Shown: positions 1 to 14,300, counted from the first letter of the stretch. The stretch is 64,000 nt of DNA from [Phialemoniopsis] sp. UDSM-2020 (GCA_018873225.1 JAEILZ010000007.1:124001-188000), one strand, 5' to 3'. Program-made: numbers and translations. Notes: generated by a model not told the origin, from the letters alone.

Positions 1-763
1 ATTTTTATATTATAAATAATACTATTAATTATAAATAAATTTATTTTATAAGTTTTAATAATTTTTATTAAAAAAATTAATTATTTATAATCTTTCTTTA
101 TATATAAAAGAATATATTTAATTTATCTTTTCTTTTTTTTATTTTATCTTTATTTCTATCTTCTTTTATATATAAAAAAGAAATTAATTATAACCTATAA
201 TTATTAAAATAATAAAAAATAATAAAATTAAATTTAAAAACTATTTTATCTTTTTTTTTAAAAGTTTTATTAAGTAATTAAAAATTAAAATAATTAAAAT
301 ATATTTAAAGTTTAATCTTAATAATTTAAAAGGTTTTATTAAAGATTTTAACTTTAAAAATAATATAATCTTATTAAATTTTAATTATCTTCTTATTAAT
401 AGCTAAAAAGTATATAATTTCTTATTTATTTAAAAGAATATTATTAAAGATAACTTATAAAAGATTATTTAAGTTTTTAAAAACTATAATAAGTAATTTA
501 AAAACTAATTTATATATATTATAAAAATAATTTAAAAAATTAAAAATTAAATAATTAAATAAAATTAGCTTTTTTAAATAAATATTATTTATATTTTTAA
601 AAAAAGAATCTTATACTTATTATAAATTATTTAAAAATTAAATAGTTAATTAATAATTAAATAAAATTATTAAATTTAATAAAGATTTTAAAATTAATTA
701 ATAGTTTTATTAAATATTAATAATATATAATACTTTTAATATAATTATATTTTCTATTTAAAG
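1..763 (-). repeat. R1 repeat, minus-strand copy, cut by window edge
   Basis: It shares long blocks with every other R1 copy, including the tract with ctttatatataaaagag and the terminus ending ctatttaaag at 763. The beginning lies outside the window. R1 orientation is defined here as 5' CCTTTAAATAGAG to 3' ATAAATTATAATTATTTAAA. Confidence 0.7.
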
Positions 764-832
764 ATTAACTTTTTATATATATAAAGATTTAATAAAGATT
801 AAATTTTTAAGTTAAAATAATAAAATTAATAT

Positions 833-1941
833 ATTATTTAATAAATTAAAATTTATATTAATTTAACTTTAAAATAAAAAGATAATTAATTTTAATATAA
901 TATATTTAATATAATTAATATAATATAATAAATATAATACTTATATTTTAAAGATATAATAATAATTTCTAATATTAATAAATATAATTATAATATATTA
1001 ATTAAATTATTTTAATTTAAAAATTTAATTTATTTCTATATATATAAAGAGTTAAATTTAAATTTAAAATTTAAACTTTAAACTTAACTATAAATATAAA
1101 TTTATAATTATAATAATATATTTAAATATATATTTTTAAAATAGTTTTATAAATTATAAGATATAACTTTTATATTAATATAAATAGTATTATTAACTAT
1201 AAATAAATCTACTTTATAAGTTTTAATAACTTTTATTAAAAAGATTAGTTATTTATAGTTTTTCTTTATATATAAAAGAGTATATTTAATTTTATATCTT
1301 TTTCTTTTTTTATTTTATCTTTATTTCTATCTTCTTTTATATATAAAAAAGAAATTAATTATAATTTATAATTATTATTTAAAATTAATTAAAATAAAAA
1401 AAAAAAAAATTAAATTTAAAAATTATTTTATTTTTTTCTTTAAAAGTTTTATTAAATAATTAAAAATTAAAATAATAAAAATATATTTAAAACTTAATTT
1501 TAATAATTTAAAAAACTTTATTAAAAACTTTAATTTTAAAGATAATATAATTTTATTAAATTTTAATTATTTTTTTATTAATAATTAAAAAATATATAGC
1601 TTTTTATTTATTTAAAAGAATATTATTAAAAATAATTTATAAAAAATTATTTAAACTTTTAAAAACTATAATAAGTAATTTAAAAGTTAATTTATATATA
1701 TTATAAAAATAATTTAAAGAATTAAAAATTAAATAATTAAATAAAATTAGTTTTTTTAAATAAATATTATTTATATTTTTAAAAGAAAAATCTTATATTA
1801 TAAATTATTTAAAGATTAAATAATTAATTAATAATTAAATAAAATTATTAAATTTAATAAAGATTTTAAAATTAATTAATAATTTTATTAAATATTAATA
1901 ATATATAATACTTTTAATATAATTATATCTTTTATTTAAAG
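833..1941 (-). repeat. R1 repeat, minus-strand copy
   Basis: A near-complete R1 copy from the ttaataaatt-type 3' terminus to the atttaaag 5' terminus at 1,941. It lies between a short R1 fragment (764-832) and family A gag sequence starting about 1,945. Boundaries are good to within about ten bases. Confidence 0.65.
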
Positions 1942-2493
1942 ATTATAACTTTTTATATATTATTAATTAAATTCTTTTTATTATTATTAAATTAAAAAGA
2001 AAAATATTTATTTTATTTAAATTTATATAATAAAACTTTTTAAAAAAGTTTATTATAAAATAATAAAAATATATATAAAAAATATTTATTAAAGATTTTA
2101 ATATATTTAAAAAAGCTATTAAAAATACTTTTAAAAATTTTAATAAAGAAAAATTAATTAAATAATAATTATAATAATTATAATAAATTAAATTAATTTT
2201 TATTTATATAATAAAGTTTTAATAAATTATAATTAATTTAAATATTTAAATAAAAAATATAATTATATTAAAAGTATTATATATTATTAATATTTAATAA
2301 AATTATTAATTAACTTTAAAATTTTTATTAAATTTAATAATTTTATTTAATTATTAATTAATTATTTAATTTTTAAATAATTTATAATAAATATAAAATT
2401 CTTTTTTTAAAAATATAAATAATACTTATTTAAAGAAATTAATTCTATTTAGTTATTTAATTTTTAATTTTTTAAATTATCTTTATAATATAT

Positions 2494-2622
2494 TTAAATA
2501 ATTATAATTTATATCAGTTTAACCTTTAAAAAGAAGAGACAACTAATTCTAATATAGTATATCTAATACAGTTAATTTAATATAATAAATATAATACCTA
2601 TATTTTAAAGATATAGTAATAG
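2494..2622 (-). repeat. Truncated R1 insertion of 129 bp
   Basis: Only the 3' end of R1 is present. It is flanked by a 16-bp direct repeat, tatctttataatatat, at 2,478-2,493 and 2,623-2,638. It keeps more C and G than its host. Retention of the 3' end alone with a target duplication is the pattern of 5'-truncated retroposons. Confidence 0.75.
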
Positions 2623-3382
2623 TATCTTTATAATATATATAAATTAATTTTTAAATTACTTATTATAATTTTTAAAAATTTAAATAATCTTTTATAAATT
2701 ATCTTTAATAATATTCTTTTAAATAAATAAAAAGTTATATACTTTTTAACTACTAATAAAAATATAATTAAAACTTAATAAAGCTATATTATCTTTAAAG
2801 TTAAAATCTTTAATAAAGCTTTTTAAATTATTAAAATTAAATTTTAAATATATTTTAAGTATTTTAATTTTTAATTACTTAATAAAACTTTTAAAAAAAG
2901 AAATAAAATAGTTTTTAAATTTAATTTTATTCTTTTTTATTATCTTAATAATTATAAGTTATAATTAATTTCTTTTTTATATATAAAAGAAAATAAAAAT
3001 AAAAATAAAATAAAAAAAGAAAAAGATATAAAATTAAATATATTCTTTTATATATAAAGAAAGATTATAAATAATTAATCTTTTTAATAAAAATTATTAA
3101 AGTTTATAAAGTAAATTTACTTATAACTAATAATACTACTTATAATATAAAAGTTATATTTTATAATTTATAAAATTATTTTAAAAATAAATATTTAAAA
3201 TAAATATAATTTTAATTCTTTTAATTTAAATACTTAAATATAAAATAAATAAGAATATTTTTTAATATAAATAACTAGTAGTATATTATTATAACTATAA
3301 GATAAATACTTATAATTTAAAATTTTATATTTATAATTAAGTTTAAAGTTTAAATTTTAAATTTAAATTTAATTCTTTATAT

Positions 3383-4495
3383 TTAAATAATTATTATTTA
3401 TATTAATTTAACCTTTAAAAAAAAAAATAACTAATTTTAATATAATATATTTAATATAGTTAATTTAATATAATAAATATAATATCTATATTTTAAAAAT
3501 ATAATAATAATTCTTAATATTAATAAATATAATTATAATATATTAATTTTATTATTTTAATTTAAAGATTTAACTTATTTTTATATATATAAAGGATTAA
3601 ATTTAAATTTAAAATTTAAACTTTAAATTTAATTATAAATATAAACCTATAATTATAATAATATACTATTAATTTAAATATTTATCTTTAAAATAGCTTT
3701 TTATAAATTATAAGATATAATTTCTATATAAATAATACTATTAATTATAAATAAATTTATTTTATAAGTTTTAATAACTTTTATTAGAAAAACTAATTAT
3801 TTATAATCTTTCTTTATATATAAAAGAATATATTTAATTTTATATCTTTTTCTTCTTCTATTCTATCTCTATTTCTATTTTCTTTTATATATAAAAAAGA
3901 AATTAATTATAATTTATAATTACTATTTAAAATTAATTTAAAGTTTAAAATAATAAAAAAGAATAAAATTAAATTTAAAAACTATCTTATCTTTTTTTTT
4001 AAAGGCTTTATTAAGTAGTTAAAAATTAAAATAATTAAAATATATTTAAAACTTAATCTTAATAACTTAAAAGATTTTATTAAAGGTTTTAATCTTAAAG
4101 ATAATATAATTTTATTAAGTTTTAATTATTTTCTTATTAATAGTTAAAAAGTATATATCTCTTTATATATTTAAAAAATTATTTATAATTTAAAAAAGAT
4201 TATTTAAGTTTTTAATAATTATAATAAATAGTTTAAAAACTAATTTAAATATATAAAATAAAAGATTTAAAAAATTAAAAGTTAAATAAATAAATAAAGC
4301 TAATTTTTTTAAATAAGTATTATTTATATTTTTAAAGGAGAAATCTTATATTATAAACTATTTAAAAATTAAATAGTTAATTAGTAATTAAATAAAATTA
4401 TTAAATTTAATAAAGGTTTTAAAGTTAATTAATAGTTTTATTAAATATTAATAATATATAATATTTTTAATATAATTATATCTTTTATTTAAAAA
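3383..4495 (-). repeat. R1 repeat, complete minus-strand copy
   Basis: 1,113 bp, flanked by an exact 14-bp duplication, ttaattctttatat, at 3,369-3,382 and 4,496-4,509. It is inserted in the plus-strand R1 copy that begins at 2,243. Confidence 0.85.
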
Positions 4496-4628
4496 TTAAT
4501 TCTTTATATATATAAGAATTTAATAAAAATTAAATCTTTAAATTAAAATAATAAAATTAATATATTATAATTATATTTATTAATATTAGAAACTATTATT
4601 ATATCTTTAAAATATAAATATTATATTT

Positions 4629-5690
4629 CCTTTAAATAGAGAATATAATTATATTAGAAGTATTATATATTATTAGTATTTAATAAGATTATTAATTAAT
4701 TTTAAAATCTTAATTAAGCTTAATAACTTTATTTAACTATTAATTAACTATTTAACTTTTAAGCAGTTTATAGTAAGTTTCTATTTCTTAGCCCTTTAAA
4801 CTATCTTTTTAATATATTTAAGTTAGATTTAATATTACTCTTTAAAGTTATAAAAGGTTTAAATAACTTTTAATCTTTATATAGTAATAATAATTTCTAA
4901 AATCCCTAAAAAGATATATACTTCTTAAGTATTAAAAAGGATATAATTAAAAGCTAATATAGCTATATTATCTTTAAAATTAAGTTTTTTTATAAAGACC
5001 TTAAGTTTTTTAATTTTAAGTTTTAATAGTTATAATATTTTATTTATTTTAATATATAGCTATATAATATTCCCTTTAAAAATAAAGAAGAAAGATTTCT
5101 TTATTTTTAATAGTATTTTTATAATAGTAAATTATAATTAATTTATTTTTATATATAAAAAGAGATAAAAATAAAAATAAAATAAAAAAAAAAAATAATT
5201 AAAAAATTAAATATATTCTTTTATATATAAGGATAAACTATAAGTAATTAATCTTTTTAATAAAAATTATTAAAGCTTATAAAATAAATTTATTTATAAC
5301 TAATAATACTATTTATATAGGAATTATATCTTATAATTTATAAAACTATTTTAAAGATAGATATTTAAATTAATAATATATTACTATAACTATAGGTTTA
5401 TATTTATAATTAAGTTTAAAATTTAAATTCTAAATTTAAATTTAATCCTTTATATATATAGAGAAAGATTAAATCTTTAAACTAGAATAATAGAATTAAT
5501 ATATTATAATTATATTTACTAATATTAGAAACTATTATTATATCTTTAAAATATAAATATTATATTTATTATATTAAATTAATTATATTAGATATATTAT
5601 ATTAGAATTAATTATATTAGATATATTATATTAAAATTAATTATCTCTTCTTTTTAAAGGCTAAACTGATATAAATTATAATTATTTAAA
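4629..5690 (+). repeat. R1 repeat, complete plus-strand copy
   Basis: 1,062 bp, starting cctttaaatagag, flanked by an exact 14-bp duplication, taaatattatattt, at 4,615-4,628 and 5,691-5,704. The target is the 3' part of the older R1 copy. Confidence 0.87.
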
Positions 5691-6025
5691 TAAATATTAT
5701 ATTTATTATATTAAATTAATTATATTAAAATTAGTTATTTTTTCTTTTTAAAAATTAAATTAATATAAATAATAATTATTTAAATAATTAATTTAAAATA
5801 AGATAATAAATCTTTTATAATTTTATTTTATAATAAATTTAAATTATAAATTAAAAATAAATTTATAAAAATAAATTTATTAAAAAAGTTTTTTTAAATA
5901 TATAATTATAATTATAAAAATTAATAATTAATTATATAAATAATATTCTAAAAAATAAAAATAATAATAATATATTTATTATTTAAAATAAATAAATAAA
6001 AAAAAATATATTAAAAGATTATTAT

Positions 6026-7141
6026 TTAAATAATTATTATTTATATTAATTTAATTTTTAAAAAGAAAAAATAACTAATTTTAATATAATATATTTAATA
6101 TAATTAATTTAATATAATAAATATAATATCTATATTTTAAAGATATAATAATAGTTTCTAATATTAGTAAATATAATTATAATATATTAATCTTATTATT
6201 TTAGCTTAAAGGTTTAATCTTTATTAAATCTCTATATATATAGAAGATTAAATTTAAATTTAAAATTTAAACTTTAAATTTAATTATAAATATAAACTTA
6301 TAATTATAATAATATATTATTAATTTAAATATCTATTTTTAAAATAATTTTATAAATTATAAGATATAATTTTTATATTATAAATAATATTATTAGCTAT
6401 AAATAAATTTACTTTATAAGTTTTAATAATTTTTATTAAAAAGATTAATTATTTATAATCTTTCTTTATATATAAAAAAGTATATTTAATTTATTTTTTT
6501 TTTTTTATTTTATTTTTTTTTCTATCTCTTTTTATATATAAAAAAGAAATTAATTATAATTTATAATTATTACTTAAAATTAATTTAAAGTTTAAAATAA
6601 TAAAATAAAATAAAATTAAATTTAAAAATTATTTTATTTCTTTCTTTAAAGGCTTTATTTAATAGTTAAAAATTAAAATAATTAAAATATATTTAAAATC
6701 TAATCTTAATAACTTAAAAGGCTTTATTAAAAGTTTTAATTTTAAAAATAATATAGCCTTATTAAGCTTTAATTATCTCCTTATTAATAGTTAAAAAGTA
6801 TATATCTTTTTATATATTTAAAAAACTATTTATAATTTAAAAAAGATTATTTAAGCTTTTAATAATTATAATAAGTAGTTTAAAAACTAATTTAAATATA
6901 TAAAATAGAAGGCATAAAAGATTAAAAATTAGATAAATAAATAAAATTAGTTTCTTTAAATAAGTATTATTTATATTTTTAAAAGAGGAATCTTATATTA
7001 TAAACTATTTAAAGATTAAATAATTAATTAATAGTTAAATAAAATTATTAAATTTAATAAAGGTTTTAAGGTTAATTAATAGTTTTATTAAATATTAATA
7101 ATATATAATACTTTTAATATAATTATATCTTTTATTTAAGA
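6026..7141 (-). repeat. R1 repeat, complete minus-strand copy in gag of A3
   Basis: 1,116 bp, flanked by a 16-bp exact repeat, attaaaagattattat, at 6,010-6,025 and 7,142-7,157. The flanks are adjacent parts of family A gag. Confidence 0.85.
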
Positions 7142-7253
7142 ATTAAAAGATTATTATTATATAAAAATAAATATAATATTTAAAATTTATAAAAATTTAA
7201 TATAACTAAATAATAAAATAATAAAAAAATTTTAATTATAAAAAGTTTAAACT

Positions 7254-7660
7254 TTTAAATAAAGAATATAATTATATTAAAAATATTATATATTATTAAT
7301 ATTTGATAAAGCTATTAATTAACTTTAAAATCTTAATTAAGTTTAATAACTTTATTTAATTATTAATTAATTATTTAATCTTTAAGTAATTTATAATAAA
7401 TATAAGATTTCTTCTTTAAAAATATAAATAATACTTATTTAAAGAAGTTAGTTTTACTTTTTAGTTTTTTAAACTACCCTTTTAATATATTTAAATTAAG
7501 CTTAATACTACTTTTTAAAGCTATAAAAGGCTTAAATAACTTTTAATCTTTATATAATAGTAGTAATCTTTAAAATTTTTAAAAAGATATATACTTTTTA
7601 AATATTAAAAAGAATATAGCTAAAGATTAATATAGCTATATTATCTTTAAAATTAAGCTC
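7254..7660 (+). repeat. R1 repeat, partial plus-strand copy
   Basis: It begins with an R1 5' terminus (cttttaaataaagaat) but stops after roughly 400 bp, where the 3' tail of family A resumes. This may be a deletion joint rather than a true insertion end. Confidence 0.6.
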
Positions 7661-7907
7661 TTTTATAAAGTATAACTTTAAATTTATTCTAAAAGATTTT
7701 ATTTAATAAAGTATTATAATAATATAATAACTTAAACTTCTATTTTTTAATATATTTTAATAATATTTTATTAAAAGAAAATAAAAAGAATTAAAATAAA
7801 AGTTTTATATTTATAATAAAAAGTTAAAATTTAATACTATAAAATAATAATTTAAATAATTAAAACTAGTAAAATAAATAAAATAAGTAATTATAAGTAA
7901 TTAATAA

Positions 7908-9089
7908 TCTTTAAATAGAGAATATAATTATATTAAAAGTATTATATATTATTAATATTTAATAAGATTATTAATTAACTTTAAAATCTTTATTAAATCT
8001 AATAACTTTATTTAATTACTAATTAATTATTTAATTTCTAAGTAGTTTATAATAAGTATAAGATTTCTCTTTTAAAAATATAGATAATATTTATTTAAAG
8101 AAATTAATCTTATTTACTTACCTAATTCTTAGCCTTTTAAGCTTTTTATTTTATATATTTAAGCTAGTTTTTAAACTACTTACTATAATTATTAAAGATT
8201 TAAATAATCTTTTTTAAATTATAAATAGTTTACTAAATATATAAAGAGATATATACTTTTTAGCTACTAATAAAAAGGTATTTAAAGGCTAATAAGACTA
8301 TATTATTATTAAAATTAAAACTTTTAATAAAGCCTTTTAAATTCTTAAGATTAAGCTTTAGTTATACTTTCTTTATAGTAATATATAGCTCCTTAGTAAA
8401 ACCTTAAAAGAAAGAGATTTAATACCTCTTAAGCTCTTTTTTCTTATTTAATATATTTAATTTTATTAATAGGTTATATTTAGCTTTATAAAGTAATTAT
8501 AGAATTTAATTAAATTTATTTATATAACTTAAAGAAAGATAAAAATAAAAATAAAGATAAAATAGAAAGAGAAAGAAATAGCTAATTAGTAATAGAATTA
8601 AATATACTCTTTTATATATAAAGAAGGCTATAAATAACTAATCTTTCTAATAAGAGTTATTAAGGCTTATAAAGTAGGTTTACTTATAACTAGTAGTACT
8701 ACTTATATAAGAGTTATATTCTATAGTTTATAAAACTATTTTAAAGATAAATATTTAAATTAGTAGTATATTATTATAATTATAAGATAAGTAGTATTTA
8801 TAATTTAGAATTCTATAGTTTATACCTATAGTTAAATTTAAAGTTTAAATTTTAAATTTAAGTTTAATTCTTTATATATATAAGGATTTAATAGAAGTTA
8901 AGCTTTTAGGCTAAAATAATTTAGTTAATATATTATAACTATATTTATTAGTATTAAAAACTATTATTATATCTTTAAAATATAGGTATTATATTTATTA
9001 TATTATATTAACTGTATTAAATATATTATATTAGAATTAGTTATCTTTTTATTTTAAGATTAAACTAATATAAATTTTAATTTATTAAA
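7908..9089 (+). repeat. R1 repeat, complete plus-strand copy in an A-family LTR
   Basis: 1,182 bp, starting tctttaaatagag, flanked by an exact 14-bp duplication, taagtaattaataa, at 7,894-7,907 and 9,090-9,103. The target is the LTR of gypsy A3. It keeps a moderate number of C and G. Confidence 0.88.
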
Positions 9090-9375
9090 TAAGTAATTAA
9101 TAACTCTTATTAATTTAAAGTAATTTAATTATAATAAATTAATAATTTAAAATAATTTAACTATTTATATATATAAATAAAATTTATCTTTAAATATCTA
9201 TTTAAATAGCTTTTTAATATTTAAAGTATTTTTATTTAATTATATATTTTTAAAAGAAAGCTATTTTAATTATAATTAATTAATTTATATTATTATTTTA
9301 TATTTATTATTTACTACTAATATAAACTCTCTTATATATTTTATTTTAATATTTTTAATATTTAAAATAAAGAAT

Positions 9376-10100
9376 TATTATATTTTAATAACTTTTATTA
9401 AAAAGAATAATTATTTATAATCTTTTTTTATATATAAAAAAGTATATTTAATTTTATTAAATAATTATCTTTTTCTTTTTTTCTTTTCTTTTTCTTTTTT
9501 TCTTTTCTTTTTCTTTTTATTTCTTTTTATATATAAAAATAAATTTATTATAATTTATTTTTATAAAAATATTATTAAAAGTAAGAAAATTCTTTTTTTT
9601 ATTTTTAAAAGAAATATTATATAATTATATATTAAAATAAATAAAATATTATAATTATTAAAGCTTAAAATTAAAAAATTTAAAGCTTTTATAAAAGAAT
9701 TTAATTTTAAAAATAATATAATTATATTAATCTTTAATTATATTCTTTTTAAAAGATATATATCTTTTTAAAGATTTTAAAGATTATTATTATTATATAA
9801 AAATTAAAAATTATTTAAACTTTTTATAATTTTAAAAAGTAATATTAAACTTAATTTAAATATATTAAAAAAATAATTTAAAAAAGTAAAAAATAAAATT
9901 AACTTTTTTAAATAAATATTATTTATATTTTTAAAAAAGAAATTTTATATTTATTATAAATTATTTAAATATTAAATAATAAATTAATAATTAAATAATT
10001 AATTAATAATTAAATAAAATTATTAAATTTAATTAAAATATTAAAATTAATTAATAATTTTATTAAATATTAAAAATATTATATATTTTTAATATAATTA
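9376..10100 (-). repeat. R1 repeat, partial minus-strand copy
   Basis: R1 sequence lacking its 3' terminus. It contains a long pyrimidine-rich run at about 9,469-9,522, built of cttttt and ctttttt units, which is longer here than at the matching place in other copies. Confidence 0.6.
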
Positions 10101-11014
10101 TATTTAAATAATTATTATTTATATTAGTTTAACCTTTAAAAAGAAGAGATAATTAATCTTAATATAATATATTTAATATAATTAATCTAATATAATAAAT
10201 ATAATATCTATATTCTAAAGATATAGTAATAGTTTCTAATATTAATAAATATAATTATAGTATATTAATTAAATTACCTTAGCTTAAAGGCTTAATTTAT
10301 CTCTATATATATAGAGAATTAAACTTAAATTTAAAATTTAAACTTTAAACTTAACTATAGGTATAAACCTATAATTATAATAATATATTACTAGTTTAAA
10401 TATCTATCTTTAAAATAGCTTTTTATAAACTATAGAATATAATTTCTATACTAATATAAGTAGTACTACTAGCTATAAGTAAATCTATTTTATAAGCCCT
10501 AATAACTCTTACTAAAAAGACTAATTATTTATAGTCTTCTTTATATATAAAAGAGTATACTTAGTTCTATTATAACTATCTCTTTCTTCTTCTATTTTAT
10601 CTTTATCTCTATCTCTATCTTTATCTCTTTCTAAGTTATATAAATAAATCTAATTAAATTTTATAATTACTTTATAAAGCTAAGTATAATCTAATAAAAT
10701 TAAATATATTAAATAAAAAGAAAGAGCTTAAAAGATACTAAATTTCTTTCCTTTAAGATTCTACTAAAAAGCTATATACTACTATAAAGGAAGTATAACT
10801 AAAGCCTAATCTTAAAAACCTAAAAGGCTTTACTAAAGGCCTTAATTTTAATAATAATATAGCCTTATTAGCCTTTAAATACCTTCTTATTAATAGCTAA
10901 AAAGTATATACCTTCTTATATATTTAGTAAACTACTTACAATTTAAAAAAGATTATTTAGGTCTTTAATAACTATAATAAGTAGTTTAAGAATTAGCTTA
11001 AATATATAAAAAGA

Positions 11015-11386
11015 TATTACGAAATTAAAGTATAGTACTGTAGGGTAGTAACTCAGGCGGTTAAGAATAATAAAATAGATAAGATAAGTAATTATAGGTA
11101 ATTAATAATTCTTACTAATCTAAAGTGATTTAATTATAATAGATTAATAATCTAGAATAATTTAACTATTTATATATATAGATAAGGTTTACCTTTAAAT
11201 ACTTACTTAAATAGCTCTTTAATATTTAAAATATTTTTATCTAATAATATACCTTTAAGTAAAAACTATATTAAGCTATAATTAATTAATTTATATTATT
11301 ACTTTATATCTTCTACTACTATTAGTATAAATCCTTATATTTACAATCCTATATATTAGTTATACTTAGGATTAAGAATTATTATA
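11015..11386 (+). repeat. 5' LTR of gypsy A1
   Basis: It aligns along its whole length with 17,819-18,190 and with the LTRs of copy A2. It starts TATTACGA, where a canonical TGT...ACA LTR would start TGTCACGA. The terminal TG and CA have become TA, consistent with RIP. The end was placed by requiring agreement of the LTR pairs in A1 and A2 and the flanking target duplication. Confidence 0.9.
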
Positions 11387-11399
11387 TATTAAATACTTT

Positions 11400-14300
11400 T
11401 ATTTAATAAGTAGATTATACTTTAAGTAATAATATAAAAGGAACTATATTAGGATCTTAATTAATTAATTCTAAACTAACTTACACTATAAAGTAAGCTA
11501 TTACTAAGATCTAGTAATTAGAGGGATAGTTTATTATAATATAGGCCTATATTAGAAGTATTAAATATAAGATATTTAAGGTATTTTTAAAGGAAAAAAA
11601 AGACTTATAAGGATTCCTTACTTAATATTATACTTATATTCGGAAGTATAACTATAATTTCTTATATATTACTAACTAAATCCTATTTGTAGCTATTAGG
11701 CTTAAGAGAAAGATACTTATTTAGTTTAAATTTATATAGTAGAACTTCTTTAAGAAGGGAGTAATAGATTAGTAGAAGAGAATATAAGACTTATTTATAG
11801 GTAGATTTAATACTTTTAAGAAAGTAATTAAAGATACTTTTAGAGATTCTAATAAGAAGAGATTAACTAAATAATAGCTTTAGTAGTTATAGTAGATTAA
11901 ATTAACTATTTCTTATACTATAAAGTTCTAATAGATTATAACTAACTTAAGGTAGAATAATAAACCTCTTATAGTATTATTCTATAATAAATTAAAGTTT
12001 AAAGTTAAGAATAAACTTATAAAGATAGATTAATTAAAGAAGTTTTCTAAGTATATAGTTATAGCTATATAAATTAATAACTAACTATATAAATAATACT
12101 TTAAAAAATAAGAATAATAATTATAAGTTTTTTATTTTAAATAAGCTAACTAAAGGAAAAAAGTAATATAATAAAAAACTATTACTATATAAGGAAGTAC
12201 CTAGTACTTAAAACTTATAAAACTTAATACTACTAAATAAGAGCCTAAAAAGTATTTTAATTATAAGAAAGAAAGATATTTTATTAGAAACTATTATTAG
12301 AAGAAAAAGTTTTAGAAGATCTTAAAATTAAAATACTAGGTAAATACTACTTAAAAAATATAATATAAAAATAAATATTAAATAATATATTATTAAGATA
12401 ATTATATTATATACCTCTTAAGAAAATAAAATAATAGTTAGTATCTTAAGTATATAGAACAGCTTAAGATAATAATAATTATATAATAATATAATTTTAA
12501 GGATAGAATATTTATTTATTAAGAGGCTATCCTAGAAAGAATAATAAATATTACTTACCTTAAAGACCTATTAGGAGTAATATACCTTCTAATAAATAAA
12601 ATAGAGTAATATATTAAGGATCTAATAGAAAAGGATAATAATTAAATTAGTAAATCTACTAATAATATAACTATTAAAAATAAAGAATAAGCTCTTATTT
12701 AGATTAAGAAGTAAGAAGAAAAAAGAAAGAACCTTATAATATTAGTCTCTAAAGAATAAAGAATTAGATAGTAATTAAAAACACTTTAGAAGTATTAAAA
12801 CCTAGTACTAATAAATAATAATTAATAGATAGTAATTACAGAAGAAAGCCCCTAAAAGACCAGCTAAAAGAGATAATAATAGAAATAGAAAGTCTACCTA
12901 TATAAAGATCTATAACTTTATTATAAAACTAAAAGATATATATAATTATTTTAGGTAGTATATATCTATAATAAATATCTAGTGTATTTTAAATTAAAAG
13001 TAAAATATAGCTTTTTATTAAGATAATATAAAGATTATTAAATTTATACTTACTTATAAAAAGAATTAAAATTCTAAGAAGTTTATTAAATAAATAATAA
13101 TAAAAGATATATAGAACTATATATATAAGCTAATTATTCCTTACCCTATATAATAGAAGAAAGGATAATTAATACTTATATAATAGTATAATATAAAGTA
13201 TATTACCTATAGAAACTTAAGGTATAGTATCATTTTAAAGTAAAAGTAATATAGTAAATATATATATATCTTTAATTAAATTAAATATTAAGAAGATAAT
13301 TTAATAGAGAATCTAGCTAACTACTAAAGAAAGAAGCTTTAGAATAGCTTTATAAGATATCCTAAGTAAAATCCTTAGAATAAACCTTAATAGAAGTATT
13401 TATAAAGGTAATAACTAATAAAGAAATATTTAACTAATAAGTCTTAGAGGATTACTATAAATAAATTAAAATTACTAAAGAAAGAATATAAAAAGAGTTT
13501 AAAAAAGACCTAAAAAAATTAATAAAGATTAAATATATTAAATAGTATTAGAATTTAATAGAAAAGAATATATTATATAACTAATAATAAGAAGTATAAG
13601 TAATAAAACTTAAAGTATTATAAAAAGATCTTATAATATAATAGGAATATATCTATTAATAGATTTATAATAAAGAAATAGATAAATAAATATTAAAAAA
13701 TAAATATAGCTCTTATTAAGAGATTAAATAAAAAGTAAAATATAAAGGACTTTAAGAGTTACTTTTAACTATATACTAATACTAGTTAAAATATAATTTA
13801 ATAATAAGAAGATAACTATACTGATTAATAGTAGTATTTAAGAAAGCTATATTTTATTATAACTAATTAATAAACTTAAGATTTTATAAATTTATAAGAA
13901 GAATTTATATAAATTATTTATAGTAGAAAGAAATTAAATCTAATATAATAATAGGATAATTAACTAAGAAACTATATAACTTCTTATTTAAGTTACCTTT
14001 TAATCTATTTTAATAATCTTAGATATTATAAATATTATAAACTATAATATAATATTAGGAATATTATAGTTATAATAGAATAACTTATATATTAATTAGT
14101 TTATTAGTTAAATAATATAGCTAAAATAATTATATTAGGAATAATTAATAAAGAACTTAACTAATAAAACTCTTTAAAGATAAAATATATATAAATTACT
14201 AATTTATAAAGCTTTATTATATTTTAAAGAAGATTAGCTTAATAGAACTATAATAATATTAAAAGAATACTACTAATATAAAAAGTTATTTTAATTAAAA

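Larger units (their letters stand above)
2243..5783 (+). repeat. R1 repeat, plus-strand host copy split by three later R1 insertions
   Basis: The outer boundaries are fixed by an exact 14-bp target duplication, ataattaatttaaa, at 2,229-2,242 and 5,784-5,797, inside family A gag. Three younger R1 insertions interrupt it: 2,494-2,622, 3,383-4,495 and 4,629-5,690. Each has its own duplicated target. Joining the four remaining pieces gives a continuous R1 sequence. Confidence 0.8.
1945..9375 (+). mobile_element. Gypsy family A, copy A3: fragments split by R1 insertions
   Basis: Blocks co-linear with A1 occur at about 1,945-2,242 (gag), 5,784-6,025 (gag, continuing), 7,142-7,253 (gag, continuing), 7,660-7,907 (3' tail and LTR start) and 9,090-9,375 (rest of the LTR). 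Between them lie R1 copies bounded by 14-16-bp target duplications, so removing the R1 copies rejoins the A sequence. Most of pol is missing between the third and fourth block. These fragments are more degraded than A1 or A2: nearly every C or G in A1 is T or A here. The 5' end was not found in the window. Confidence 0.78.

Noticed and set aside
1..10100. Regularly recurring A/T blocks that might suggest a CRISPR-like or satellite array
   Set aside because: The spacing and orientation vary, units are about 1.1 kb, and target duplications show they are dispersed transposon copies. CRISPR arrays are not expected in a fungus.
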